Of a stretch of 47,535 nt of DNA, positions 31,139-44,247 are shown one piece after another (the stretch's first letter is position 1; every line of letters begins with the position of its first letter). Source of the stretch: Priapulus caudatus (Eukaryota > Priapulida > Priapulimorpha > Priapulimorphida > Priapulidae); assembly GCF_000485595.1 (NCBI RefSeq), contig NW_014577602.1, positions 38,931 through 86,465 of the forward strand, in the 5' to 3' direction. The translations under genes and the position numbers were made by a program. The notes under the pieces are model-generated. The model made no database searches, was not told the origin of the DNA, and saw only the letters and a program-made list of their open reading frames with translations.

Positions 31139-31590
31139 CGATACATGACTCATGAGTTGTTGCCACCCGAGTTGGTCCTTAAGAGCTGACGTACTGCTAT
31201 ATCGTCCATAGGTGTTTGTAACAAATCTTGCAGATCTGTTTTGTATCATTTCTAGCTTATACGTCTTATAGTTGTATCTATATTTCTCTTGGTGTGGGTC
31301 CCACACTGATGAGCAGTAATCCAGGCTTGGTAGTACAAAAGTTTTGTATGCTCTTTCCTTAATGAGCTGATGGCTGCAGCCCAGATTCCGGCGCAGGAAG
31401 CCTAACAATCTGTTGGCCTTCACACATATGTTGTCAATGTGGACGTTCCACCTGAGGCCAATGTCTTGGTGAATTCCAAGATACGGGATGGATGTGGCAT
31501 ATACTGCAGTGAAGAGTCGTCAATGTGGTAGATGTACTTTAACTACATATGATGTTTTTTGCGCAGAAGGGAGATATTCATGATGTAGCA
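31136..31590 (-). mobile_element. Second LINE reverse transcriptase remnant, different family
   Basis: Minus-strand peptides IPYLGIHQDIGLRWNVHIDN, KANRLLGFLRRNLGCSHQLI, KERAYKTFVLPSLDYCSSVW and KLEMIQNRSARFVTN are the post-palm part of a jockey/CR1-clade reverse transcriptase. One frameshift lies upstream near 31,500. It stops at 31,136 where the inverted-repeat element begins. Confidence 0.85.
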
Positions 31591-32865
31591 CTTGCTTGCT
31601 AGTTGCTATTTAATTGTTCCTAAATTCCAATTCAGTTATACTTACTTTTAGTTGTTACGGCTGAAAGGCTGCTATGGTATTCCGAGGAAAGGGAATCTAC
31701 AGTTTGTACATGTCCATGTTTAACGAAGCTGTTTTAGACCAATTTCACGTATTATTCATTTTCTCAAATGCGGCGGCAAAAAGTGAAATTCCCGGAAAGA
31801 TTTTTATTGCACCCACTGTCGTTTGCTTCTCTATCTCACTGAGTTCGAGAGATTAACCCTATCTAACTTTAGAGTTAGTTTATGTGTGGAAAATTCTGGT
31901 GATTTGAAACACTAATATTTAGAGAATTAGAGGCAGTAATAATCTTCTGTTTCTCTAGATAATCCCCGCACTTCGATGTAATCGAATGCCTTGTGAAATA
32001 CAAGAGAGGGAGCCAAGATACAAGATACAACAATCCTCACCTGGTGAGTATTCTTCGTGGAGCTGTATGTAGGGAGGGCGTGCGTACATTCGTGCGTGCG
32101 GGTACGTGTGTGTGTGTACAGCAAGCAAATCATCTTGTGTTTTAAATGAGCTCATTCTCATACGATTGATCATGGCCTCTATAAGTATAGGGATAGTAGG
32201 TGATTTTTTTCTAAATAGGTTTTAACAGATATTTTGATCTTATTAGATACCCACACTGTCACATAAAACACTTTACATAATTCAAAAGCGAGCTCCGGCA
32301 GGCGAGGAAAAATCTGCTGGGCGTGCCAAAAAATGGTCTGACGAATTTTTCATCGCGTTGCCACAGGCACAAGGCAGGCTAGTATAATACGGCACATCAC
32401 CCCATTTATCAAGTAACGTCAGGTGCATTATATTATACACGGCTATAGACCCAGAATCGAACGATTCATGAAATCGCCAGATATGGGTGACACATTAGGC
32501 TAGGCCTATTACTAACCATTATTCTTAACTAACTAACTAACTAACTATAATCCATCACATTACTTACTGTATACGTTAGCTGCTGAGAAGACGTTACTGC
32601 TGCAAAAACATATCAACAGCTAAATGCTGCACTAATTCATACTCCACCCATTTCCCAGAGAGTCTTGGGCCACAATTAAAAAAATCTTGCCCTGTTTGCC
32701 CTCACCCGACCCAGGCTGAAAAGTTTGGGTAGGTAGGTATGCTTTTGTTTTGTTTTTGAGGGGGTCTTTTTACAAATTTAGCATGGTGTCAACATGGTGT
32801 GCTTGTATGGAGATACCTCTTATGTTGAATGTTTGTTTTGCTTGGTACATATAATGTATTGTGCA
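31591..32865. other. Intergenic, no gene recognised
   Basis: Unremarkable AT-rich sequence with one short GT/CG-rich stretch (32,080-32,120). No element boundaries found. Confidence 0.6.
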
Positions 32866-33243
32866 CAGTGCTCGAAATAAGGAAAAAATATTGGTTGTCC
32901 GACGGACAAGCTACAAGATATTTTTGCTTGTCCTGATTATTAACATAGAAATATAGTAAATGTGTAATACATTTAATCAAATTAAACTTTAGACCCAATA
33001 TCTTACTTTGTAATTTTAATACAGTTCACTAACAGTTCACATTAGGCACCAAACTTGCAAGAACACAAAGATGCACAATGATTTAATTCAAGCGATGGTA
33101 GAAAATTATGAAAAATTTCTCTAAAAAGTTGCTCTAAAAAGCTGCTTGTCCAGCGGACAAGCTACTGCATGGACAGGTCTACTTGTCCTCCGTGGCAATG
33201 GACAAGTGAGGACAAATGGATAGCCCTTATATTTCGAACACTG
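32866..33243. mobile_element. hAT-like MITE, CAGTGCTCGAAATAAGG ends
   Basis: The left end CAGTGCTCGAAATAAGG and the right end CCTTATATTTCGAACACTG are inverted with small differences. Internal cttgtcc/ggacaag motifs repeat in both orientations. Flanks (attgtgca and tattgctt) give no clean 8-bp duplication. No coding sequence. Confidence 0.65.
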
Positions 33244-33625
33244 TATTGCTTACAGATTTATTTAATGTACAGTGATACAATTTGTAAAAAAGAATGGGAA
33301 ATATCAATAAAATTTTTTGAGTCAGCCCCTTTTTGGTGGGTCGGTCGGGTGAGGGCAAACAAACAATATTTTTATTATGGCATTGGTACCTGCTAGAGAT
33401 CGTGTCATCCCAACCTTATACAAGGCTCGACACTAGCGGTGGCCCGGTGGCCCGGGGCCACCAAAACTTGATGTCGGGCCACCAAAATTTCCAAAAGTTG
33501 AAATTTGGTGGCCCGATCGGGCCACTAAAATTTCAAAGTGTCTATGTGATAAAAATAATTGTTTCTTACGTGCTAATCTCATTCAAAAGAGAGCAAGCAA
33601 TTCGCGGGGCGAGGGCACACGTATA

Positions 33626-34507
33626 TGGTTGGCCACGGTGGACAAAAATCAAGAATACATGACTACATATTTATGGTCACCATAAATCATATTTATGGTC
33701 ACCATAAATCATATTTATGGTCACCATAAATCGACCAATGGGAAGCGAGGATTATATGCCCGGATATAATCGAAGCCAATCAAATCAAAGGAATTATGTC
33801 CACCATAAATAACTTCCGTCCCCGTTTTGACCGTCTAGACGCATTTTTGTCCACCGTGGCCAACCATGGTTGGCCACGGTGGACAAAAATCAAGAATACA
33901 TGACTGCATATTAATGGTCACCATAAATCGACCAATGGGAAGCGAGGATTATATGCCCGGATATAATCGAAGCCAATCAAATCAAAGGAATTATGTCCAC
34001 CATAAATAACTTCCGTCCCCGTTTTGACCGTCTAGACGCATTTTTGTCCACCGTGGCCAACCATGGTTGGCCACGGTGAACAAAAATCAAGAATACATGA
34101 CTGCATATTAATGGTCACCATAAATCGACCAATGGGAAGCGAGGATTATATGCCCGGATATAATCGAAGCCAATCAAATCAAAGGAATTATGTCCACCAT
34201 AAATAACTTCCGTCCCCGTTTTGACCGTCTAGACGCATTTTTGTCCACCGTGGCCAACCATGGTTGGCCACGGTGAACAAAAATCAAGAATACATGACTG
34301 CATATTAATGGTCACCATAAATCGACCAATGGGAAGCGAGGATTATATGCCCGGATATAATCGAAGCCAATCAAATCAAAGGAATTATGTGCACCATAAA
34401 TAACTTCCGTCCCCGTTTTGACCGTCTAGACGCATTTTTGTCCACCGTGGCCAACCATGGTTGGCCACGGTGAACAAAAATCAAGAATACATGACTGCAT
34501 ATTAATG
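33626..34507. repeat. Tandem array of ~197-bp units with palindromic junctions
   Basis: Units start at 33,626, 33,867, 34,064, 34,261 and 34,458 (the last one truncated). Each begins ggttggccacggtg and ends with its inverse caccgtggccaacc, so each is itself a short inverted-repeat element and each junction is a perfect palindrome centred on CCATGG. Unit 1 is 241 bp because a 22-bp atttatggtcaccataaatc motif is present three times. Units are otherwise nearly identical. Confidence 0.92.
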
Positions 34508-34573
34508 GTTAGTATTGGACCACATAACACATACATTCGGCAAATGTCTGCAATGATTATTAACCTATACTGA

Positions 34574-34583
34574 NNNNNNNNNN
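34574..34583. other. Assembly gap, 10 N
   Basis: Ten N inside the TIR transposon, just before its right terminal motif. Confidence 0.99.
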
Positions 34584-34629
34584 GATCGGGCCACTGAAAA
34601 AAAAAGTTAGTGTCGAGCCTTGCCTTATA

Positions 34630-35900
34630 TACAACATATAACCCATTACAAGTATTACAGCGTTAGAGAGTGAATTGCACTTCAGGTTCTCTTCTATTCC
34701 ATGATCTGTTAGCGATGGAAACTCTATACCAAACTCTGTTATCACTAGTGTATCACCTGTTCGTTCAAATATGCTCCTCACTCCATTACAATTAACATCG
34801 ATGCATGCACTCCACTTGTAGTTTTCTTAGTAGTGAGCTACTCTCCATACACCAGTGTAGATACAGACACGGAAATTGAAAACATAACCTGCTCAACAGG
34901 AAGTTGTTGAGTGGAAAAATGTACAATCTTTACATAGTTTAGGTAATAAATGCTAATAGTTCATTTCTCTTGTTGATCTGGCTGCTCGTACAAAATACAG
35001 CGATGTATTGACATGATTAGCATAGAAATCCATAGACAACTTTTGCCACAATCCAAATCTCAGACGATGTAAAGAATCCCAAGAAGTTTTGTGGTAGTTT
35101 TCTTAGTGCAGTATAGTAGAGTATTATGCAAAATACTATTATACTATTATAGAGCACTATACTAAATAGTAATTAGTAATTAGTAATAGTAGGTATACGT
35201 GTGCTTTCGTTCACCAACGAGTTACAAAGTGCAATTGTAAGGGTTTACAACAGGATTCAGATTTCCGGTTAAATTCCATTGCTCAGTTGTAAACTCGCAT
35301 CTGTTCTATGTAACAGTTTGCTTCAGATGTTTGGTCATATTTCCATTGGTCAGAATTACTTCTTTCATATTGTTCAATGATTTATCGACTTCTAAGCATC
35401 ATGTTACCATTCTTTGGCCTGAATATTAATCCCCAAATTTTTACTGAATTCAGGTCATTTTTAGCTTTTTTTGTAAACCGTGGTCTAATTCATATCTGAA
35501 ATCTAAATCAGCCACTACATAAAATCGAGCACTTGCACCTGCAATAGCACTGACTTTCTGTCATCCAACTTTAATATCTACTGATAACTGTTCTGCTAAG
35601 GAAGCTCCTTGCTCCCATATATGTATATAAAGCCAAACTGTGATAGTACATGTGTGTAGTATGTACATGAACCTCTGTAACTTTTTTAGCTCCCTTTGGC
35701 TTCATGTGAGTTAACCCCAGCTGCTGTCCCAACTTGTCTCTTTATTGTTATTTGTTTATTTGTTTGTGTCTTCTTTGCTGACCCTAGTTACTGTTCATGT
35801 GCATAGATACTTGTAGTATAGTGTATCTAAAGCAACGATTGTAAATAACTTTCATTGTCTGCTTGCCTATAAATTTGTGTTCTGTACATTTGCAGGTGCA
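34630..35900. other. 5' flank of the ANKLE1-like gene
   Basis: AT-rich, with a short inverted cluster of tagtaatta/tactatta motifs at 35,110-35,190. No TATA box stands out. The bases before the start codon read tctgtacatttgcag then gtgca, a good splice acceptor five bases ahead of the ATG, so the transcription start is probably further upstream behind a 5'-UTR intron. Confidence 0.55.
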
Positions 35901-35956
35901 ATGGCTGAGAAATACGCAGCACTTCTTTTGGAATCTATAAAGTCTGAAGATCTGGT
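35901..35956 (+). CDS. ANKLE1: ANKLE1 exon 1 (start)
   Basis: ATG at 35,901, MAEKYAALLLESIKSEDL plus two bases, donor gtaagt. It resembles the helical lead-in to the first ankyrin repeat of human ANKLE1. Without splicing the frame would stop within one codon, which supports the donor. Confidence 0.85.
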
Positions 35957-38900
35957 GTAAGTATATATCTGGAATCATATGTTCTTTATTGGCAGTACCA
36001 TCTTAACAGATGTCTGTGTTAATATCGCGAGTGAAGTGACTCATCTATAGTTTATATGCAGCAGCATGCATCATTTAGTAATTCTAGTAATCTTAAATAA
36101 TCTATGCCCTTTACAAATTTGTTTGACATTTTTTCAAGTTTCTCAAAAATATCATTGATCCATTGATAAATGTATGCAATTTGATATACAAATGGCTGTA
36201 TTTATCTTGCTCCATTCGTGTTTGTTACTGCTATTTATGCAGCAACACTGCATGGGTGTTTGTACGTGAGCTTGTTTGAACACGTTTGTGTGCCTGTCGC
36301 TGAAAAATCGACCAGCCGTGAAAAAGACGAGAGTGGAATGAGAATGAATGGATGTGTCGTCGTGAGCGGCCATCCGCATGCATTCCTGTACTGACAGGAA
36401 GCGTAAGACAGCGTGCAGTCGCCCGAAATTACTTTTGTAATGTAACGGTCAGAATTCTTGGCAGGTCTCCTACTTTTACAGTGGTCATGGCCTTGGAAGA
36501 ATGTTGCATCCAGCATTTACTAGTATGGTTATTGGTTATGTACATGTGCATAGCTGACCACGTGAATAATGGAATAGGTTTATGCATAAGCCATAACATA
36601 TTATTTAGAGTAAGTTTATTTTATGATAAATCTATCTAATTAATTTGATATAAAAAAAAACTTGCTGTCAAAAATTCATCATGAAATAAAATTACTCTCA
36701 ATATAATCATTGAATCCAGTGAAACTATTCGAAGATGACAATACATTACGCATGCAGTGTTCGCTGTCGTTTCAGCCGAGCAAAGGATCTACTGGAGAGT
36801 GGGGCTGATCCCAACCACCTTCTACGCGAGGATGCTACACCGTTCCACCTCGCCGTTGGTACAGACTCTGACCATGCACTGGACTTTGTCCGGCTAATGC
36901 TGTGTCACAGTGCTGACCCTAATGTCAGGTGAATGCTGCATCCCTCGTTATCTTTTGTCTGTGTCTAAACAGGTAAAGGTGATTGCAGTGGTGAGTCAAG
37001 TCTATGATTGAGTTAGGATTGATCTAAGATCAGGTAATCATGCAATGGGTGAGTCTCTTTATTGCCTATTTAGTCACGTAACATGTCGAACGTTGCACGA
37101 AGTGCATCCAAAAATAAGTGATTTGTGTGTCTACGGTTGATAACAGGCAATATCTGAACCGTGCCGCTTGGTTTTAACTAGTAGATATTATGCGGTACCA
37201 ACAAAATTGGCCCCTAGCATAGGTATATCCTAATATTTCCTTGAGCAGTGCATCATACTAAAAATATTCCTTCTACGATTCTTGCTCTTGGTGTGAGTGG
37301 GATCAACCTGAGATCTAGTATCTTCTCAAAAGTTTTACTATTTGCTTGTATTCACCAGGTCATCTGAGGGACTGACGCCCTTGCATGTTAGCGCCATCTG
37401 GGGAAAACAAGAGGTGCTTCACCTCTTGCTTGCCAATGGTGCAGATCCGTTCCTCATGGACGAGGATGGTGATGATGCCCTTGACCTCGCACGGGTAATT
37501 AACACTTAACTAACAACAAATTAATAATTAACTAGCGGGAAATTAATAGTTTTCTAATGGGTAATTCTTAATGAATTAACAGGAAAGTAATAAATTAACT
37601 AACAAATAATTTGAAATCAATTAATCACGATTAGTAATTAACTAATAAGAAATTAACATTTAACTAATGGGAAATTATTACTTAACTGATTGACCTATCC
37701 TCCGGGAGTGATTGACTTGGAGTTCTAGCCAATCATTGTTGGAATAAGATGTTCTAAAAGTCAATGTTTGGCAATGCAGCATGGGTCATGACTAACTCTT
37801 AAACATCTATGTTTTACAATACATTCAATCATCAAATGTGTCAAAAACTTTCCCTACGAGTATGGTGCATCATGGTTCAGTGTGCATTGAATTGACCTAC
37901 CCACCTGTAGTGCTTGACACATCGCTCAAGCCAATCAGCATTGTAATTGGATACTCTAGAAACACTGCTCATTAACAAAGTACCACAGAGTCGACAATTT
38001 GGCGTCCACACGTGAAAAACCTGTATAAACTGGTTTAGCTAGACGAGATTAGAAAGAGTGTGCTAGGCTGAAAGGGTGGGTCGTCTTGCTGTGATGAAGA
38101 GGATGTCATTTGTTTGTTATTCACTTCAGCAAAATGGCGACCCGGTGTGTATTGCCCACCTAAAGCAGGCCCAGGAGGAGGTGAAAAGCAGTCAGCAGGA
38201 GGACGGAGAGAATGACTACACGTTGGAACTGAGTCAGTGGACACTGTCATGTTCTTTAAATGTTGCACTCACACTTAAACCATGTTTCATTTTTGTATAA
38301 CTCGCTATACAAAGTAACAGAAGTGGTAAATCACAATGATAATGAATTTCAAGCATTAAATCTCCATCAATATTATCTTAACGTTGTCGATCAATCCACC
38401 ACTGTTTTCAATTCAGATCTACCTCATCTAAGCACCAAAACACCATAGTCATATTTACTGGTGCAATTTTAGTATGTGTTTCGGTTGCTGGTACAGTAAT
38501 ACCATGCGGTACGACAACTCAGATTATGTAAATTTGCTCATAAGTAATTACAGCCACAGTAAGTATGAAATGAAGATCCACCCTAAACAGTGCAAACCAT
38601 CGATGAATTTTGGCCTCCTGGTTAGAGCCTGACATAGTACCCAAGTCCATGTAATGATTGTGATAAAGAAAGTGAACTAGCTGGTAACATTGCCCTTTCT
38701 TGTCCCTCCCAGTGATTCCAATTCTGGTTCCCTATTCCTCTGAGAATTATCATGATTACATAATTATTATAATCAATATATGCATTTAGATATGTATACT
38801 TGCACTCACGGTCACAAATATCTCTGTAGTCGTTGAATGAGTTGTTTTGTACAAATCTTGGCATTTGTAGTTTTTTACGGTGTAACATAATTCTGCAGCC

Positions 38901-41900
38901 ATTATACTAATTCAATCCGTTTTACATGTAAACTGATCGACCATTAACCAGTTGTGAATATTAGTTATTAAAATAATTTAATAATTGTGCATTATCACTT
39001 AAATTTCAGACTAGGTTTTTAAAGCAAACTCGCTCATAAGCAAAGCATTTTCAGGGTGGGGTTTTCTAATGTTCACTTTTCTGTGGTTTCTGTATTATTA
39101 ATATTGCTTAGATTTGGGTCACTTATTCTTCAAGATACTAACTAAAATAATGTATATAAAAATTATTTGATGAAATTTTTGCTGAGGAGTCCGACACTTA
39201 TCCTTTAAACTATAATCAAGAGTTGATAATATAACATGTTAAGATGTTATATTATCTACTCTTGGTATAATCTTTAGAAAGCACCATTGCATTCCCACGT
39301 TCAGGTTTATTTTAAACATGTACTGACCAGATATTTTATTTGCTCCAGCTGTCCAGAGAGCAGTCCAACATGCTAATTGACACTATTCTGATATAAACTT
39401 AAACATTCTTACAACACTCCCACATAACACATGCAACCTAGTGGTTATGCACTGGTTTATTTATATAGTTGACTGCTACACACACCACACCAAAGCTGCA
39501 TTGACACAATGCGGTATGCAATTTCGTAAAATTATTTCTCCGCGTACACAACGCTTATATCCTGAACCAACACGCTACAGTATACATAGGTTCACGATAT
39601 AAAATATATATATAAAATGTTCGGAGATGCACGTAATGTGACATTAGAGAGACTGACTAGCAGAAATGTTATGAAAAATCAAATTACTGTTAAAATAAAT
39701 ATATCCCTATTTCAATAGGCACAGTGTGTGGATAATAAATTGCATTATAGCTTTACCTGCAAATTACATTCATATGTAATTACATGCATTATTGCAGCTA
39801 TAGTAATTATATGCAGCTAAGCACATTACATTAAAATGATCAAGATTTCAGATTACCGCAGCACACACACACACACATATGACTATTGATACCAGCATAT
39901 TACTGATGTGTAATTTTACCACAATGATTACAATCTAACCATGTGCCACATCAACATTGATATTCTGACATCTCGTGAGATTTTGTTCTTCATCTCATGT
40001 CACTAATTTTAACAGACGAAGCCGTATTTATTACCATAACTATTTATCACTAACTCACATTGAACTTGACCTGCTGTAATTTGTATTTCACGGTTGTTAA
40101 GCAGATTTAACAATCATACCTGGTAGAGTACCTTTAGCTTTCAGAAGATGGCTGGTCTGAAATGTTAGCTATCACAGCATGCATATAACCTGACCCGACA
40201 CCTTACAATGACTATACTCAATCCATATGATATTAAATGACTTACTATATTTACATGATGGAAGTATGCAATTTTTAATCGTCTTCATCTCATTTCTTTA
40301 ACCAGATTTCATGTCAGAGTGCTGCACAGGGTCTGATGTTGGCTGAATGGCAATTTTATTGCTTCATTGCTTGCGTTTAATTATTAGTGTTTGTGTACTA
40401 TTATAGGGAATCTGACTGTCTTGGACAGACGATTCTTCCCAAGTCTCAGTCAGTCAGCGTTCGTTTCCGCAGCCAACGCAGGGGACGAGACACTCCCAGA
40501 CACCAGCTGGAGCATGTATCGAGACAGCAGCGCCTCATACCATGTCCCTTGGCGGGACATCAGTGCCTCGCACCCCGATCCCAGTCGAGACATCAGTGCC
40601 TTGCACCACGCCCCCTGTCGAGACACCAGTGCCTCGCACAACGGCCCCTGTCGAGACACCAGAGCCTCGCACAACGGCCCCTGTAGAGCCCCCAGTGCCT
40701 CGCACCACGCCCCCTGTAGAGACACCAGTGCCTCACACAACGGCCCCTGTAGAGACACCAGTGCCTCGCACCACGACCCCTGCCGAGACAGCAGAGCCAC
40801 CTACGACCTGCTTCGTGATGCCAGCGCCACCTACGGCCCGCGTCATGAGGCCAGCGCCACCTATGACCATCTTCAAGACACGAGCACCTCACACCACGAC
40901 CCCTGTCGAGACACCAGTTGGAGCATGTATCAAGATGCCAGCGCCATCTATCCCGATGCTCGGCGGAAATCACTTCGCTCCTGGGACCAGGCAACGCACT
41001 ACATCGACGCGACGTCGCCCGACCATGTCGTCCTCCACCAGAGGGCGCCGGCGGGGTCGCCCGTGTTGAGCGACGTGACGGCAAGCTTCCACACGGCACA
41101 CGACAGCCTCGGTAGCGGTGACCTTGGCAACAGTGACCTTGGCAACAGTGACCTTTGCAGTGGCAACCTTGGCAGTGGCGACCTTGGCAGTGGCGACCTT
41201 GTCGCAAACATGCGTGAGCTCAACTTGTCAGACACGCGGCCGGGCGGTGGCGCGATCGCTCCCACAGTTCGTGGAGAGACGAGTCCAGGAAAGGCGGTCG
41301 GTCGGGTCATCGGTGGCGCCCCCTGGCAAGCATTCGAGACTGCGGGGGAAACGCCGACGCGGCCAGAAGCGGACAGCGACTCGATCGCGCATCGTAACAT
41401 GCGGCAGGCGTGGACGAACGAAGGCGGAACTGGGTACGAAGCGAAGAGGAGTGTGCTGCGTGGAGGAGACGAAGCGGCCGCGACCGGAGGAGGAGGAGGC
41501 GAGGAGAACTGGTGGTCGTCGCGGTTCCTTCCCGGGGGGCTCCCCACCGCGTTCACCGACAGCATGATGACGGATGACCTCTCGTCGACCTCGGGGTCAC
41601 GTGGCGGGGTCGCGGCGGAGGACGAGGTCGTCTCGGAGTACCTGTACACGGACGCGGGCGAGGGCGTCTCGCTGGTCGAGCGACGCTGCCCGGCAGCCGC
41701 GGCGTGCGGGGGCAGGGACGCGTCGAGCCAGCGAGACGACAGCACCTTCGCAGCTTCCGGCACGCAGTCGGAAGGTGAAGCCGAAACCACGACGGCGGCG
41801 ACGTCGTGCGACTGGCGGGACTACGAGACGGCGACGGATTGCGACGTCGACGAGGAGACGCACGCCGGCGCCCCCGCGTTACGCTCGGCTCGTCCACCCG

Positions 41901-44175
41901 ACGCACCGCTCGCGACGACAACATCCGTCCTCAACGGCGCCCCCTCCCGGAGGGACGATCGGGTAATGGGGCCCCCCGCCTCTGCATCTGTGCTGTCAGA
42001 TGCATCCCGGCTCTCCGACGTGTTATCGGAGATATCCCGGGTGTCGGTGCCGTCCTGCCTGCAGCAGCTGAGCGACTCAAGATTGCACGCAGCGCTGAGG
42101 GAGCAGCACGACGATCCGGGACCGGTGACGGCGTCGACGCGGTGCGTCTACCTGCGGCGGCTTGCGCGGCTCTACAGACGCCCCAGTCTCCCGCGGAGGG
42201 GCCACACAGGTACGTTCCGATTCCGATTTGTCCTGACAATGTCCTGATTCTGTTTTGTTACGATGATGTCCTGATTTTGTTTGTTACGACGACGATGTCC
42301 TGATTGCGTTTTGTTCCCACAACGTTCCAATTCTGTTTTGTTCTGACAGTGTTCCAGTTACTTTTTGTTCGAACGATTTTCCAATTCTGGGTTGTTCCGA
42401 CGATGTTCTAATTACTCTTGGTTTCAACAATGGTTAGATTATTATGATGTTGTTCAGTTTTGATTTGTTCCAGTATTGTTTGATTGCGCTATATCCGTTA
42501 AAAATCTGAAGCATCAAATTTTAGTTTTCCACCTTGATTGTTTTACTCGTGACTAACGATTGAGGTTGAAAAGTTGCAACTAAGATGTTTTTACTAGACA
42601 ATATTTCTACAACAGTATTATTTTTCTTTGGACCCATTTCTCTCACATTTCTGTCGGGTTTATCTTTGTTTAATGGTTTGTTACAGATCAGTATTGTTCG
42701 GAGGTACAGAAGGCGATATCGGGCAAGTTTCCGATGGCAAGCTTTGCGGAGCGGGAACGGTTAATGTGCCAGGCATTCAGCCAGGCTGACCCGAACCGCA
42801 AGTGGCGAGAAGGCAACCTCAAGTCCTCATTCAACTACCTCCTGTTAGGTATAAGGCTCTTATCTTCTAGAGAGAGAGTAGTAGAATTGTACGTGGGCAT
42901 TTGCAATATATATGTATATATACATATATATATCAGGGAAAAAAAATTTTTTTTACATGGGAGCCCTTTTTCAAGTCTGTGGAAAAAATTGCTCTCGTCA
43001 ATAATTTTACGGAAGCTATTTTGAGCCTCACGGGAGCAATTTCGGAGGTTTGAAGAGCTCATCGCTCCCGTGAATTTTTTACCCTGATATATATATATAT
43101 ATACAGGGTTCTCCCCAAGAATTTCAGAAGGCATGTTTATGGGCCCTGGAAGGGGTTGTACCACTTGGAGTCAATTACAAGTGTCATAAGCTCGAATACA
43201 AAGGTAAATTTGATCAGTTCAGAGACGTATAGTTCAGCTGTGTCAGCAGACACAGTATGTCTGTGTTGGGATTGCCAAACACGGCTGGAAGATCAGGCAT
43301 GTGGGAGGCGACACTTGTTAAAGACTCAGGGAGAGACCTGGTGTGCATGCATGTGCGTGCACACGTGTGTTTGTGTACTAGCTTTTATAATATATAAGAC
43401 ATAATAATAATATGATATCAGGAGTGTATAATATAGAGATATATCTCTATATGATACACTCCTGATGATATTACTTGTCAATTTATAATACCAGGAGTAG
43501 ATAATAGGGTCCCTATTATCTAATAGGGTCCCTAATAGGATCCCTATTATCTACTCCTGATAATACCCATTTGTCTATGTATAATATATATATATATATA
43601 TATGCCACCGCATCTTTACGTCTGACGTTGCAGATCCGCGCGTGACAGACAACCTTCCATTACGCTGCGCCGCGATGTCGGACGCCGAGTGCTCGGCCGC
43701 ATTCTTCGCCGCCGTCTTCTACGTCGGCAAGGGCAAGAGGTCGCGTCCCTACAGCCACTTCTACGAGGCTCTCCGGCCGACGGCGACAGCGAAAAAGAAA
43801 AAGGTATGACGATCCTCCGTCACGCTGTCGTGCGATGCGGGTCGGGGGAATCTTGTGCAAGTTTTTTTTATGTGAGGTCATTTGGCTGAGATTCAGCTGT
43901 CATTTTAACACGCGAATCATCGCCTCAGGAAATGAAGTAAAACTTTTTTTTCAACGATGATACTCGCATAACTCGAGTTGCAGTTACTACCTATATGTTA
44001 TGTGCTGCAAAGGAAAGTACATCATATTGATGCATGCTCGCATCTGTATGTTTACATACATGTGTAAACACCTACATGCATGCATACGTATATGTATGCG
44101 TGCACGCGTGCGTCCGTGAGTGTGTACATAATATGTACATACATATATACGTCCGTACATGCGCACGCACGCATG

Positions 44176-44247
<72 letters not shown>

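Larger units (their letters stand above)
33421..34622. mobile_element. TIR transposon (about 1.2 kb) carrying a tandem palindromic array
   Basis: CAAGGCTCGACACTA (33,421-33,435) is perfectly inverted at 34,608-34,622, and CCTTATA lies directly outside both ends (33,414-33,420 and 34,623-34,629). The left subterminal part repeats ggtggcccg/cgggccacc; the right one has gatcgggccact. The interior holds the 197-bp array and a 10-N gap, so the true length is uncertain. No transposase. Confidence 0.82.
42849..43633 (+). other. ANKLE1 intron 6, rich in palindromes
   Basis: Intron of 785 bases holding an inverted-repeat element (about 42,928-43,093), two tight hairpins (43,409-43,472 and 43,485-43,567) and a TA microsatellite (43,582-43,603). 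Confidence 0.8.

Noticed and set aside
33626-34507. CRISPR-like repeat-spacer array
   Set aside because: Repeats are contiguous 197-bp units with palindromic ends and no unique spacers, in a eukaryotic genome.
38076-38300. 74-residue reading of exon 4 without splicing, ending at a stop near 38,300
   Set aside because: The upstream part is intronic and the downstream tail is not ankyrin-like; the spliced path continues in frame to the LEM and nuclease exons.
40450-41207. Antisense frames of 116 and 204 residues over ANKLE1 exon 5
   Set aside because: They follow from the stop-free 33-nt repeat and GC bias; the sense frame carries the LEM domain and correct splice phase.
43582-43603. TA repeats as replication origins or promoters
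   Set aside because: Simple (TA)n microsatellites recur throughout the window without associated motifs.
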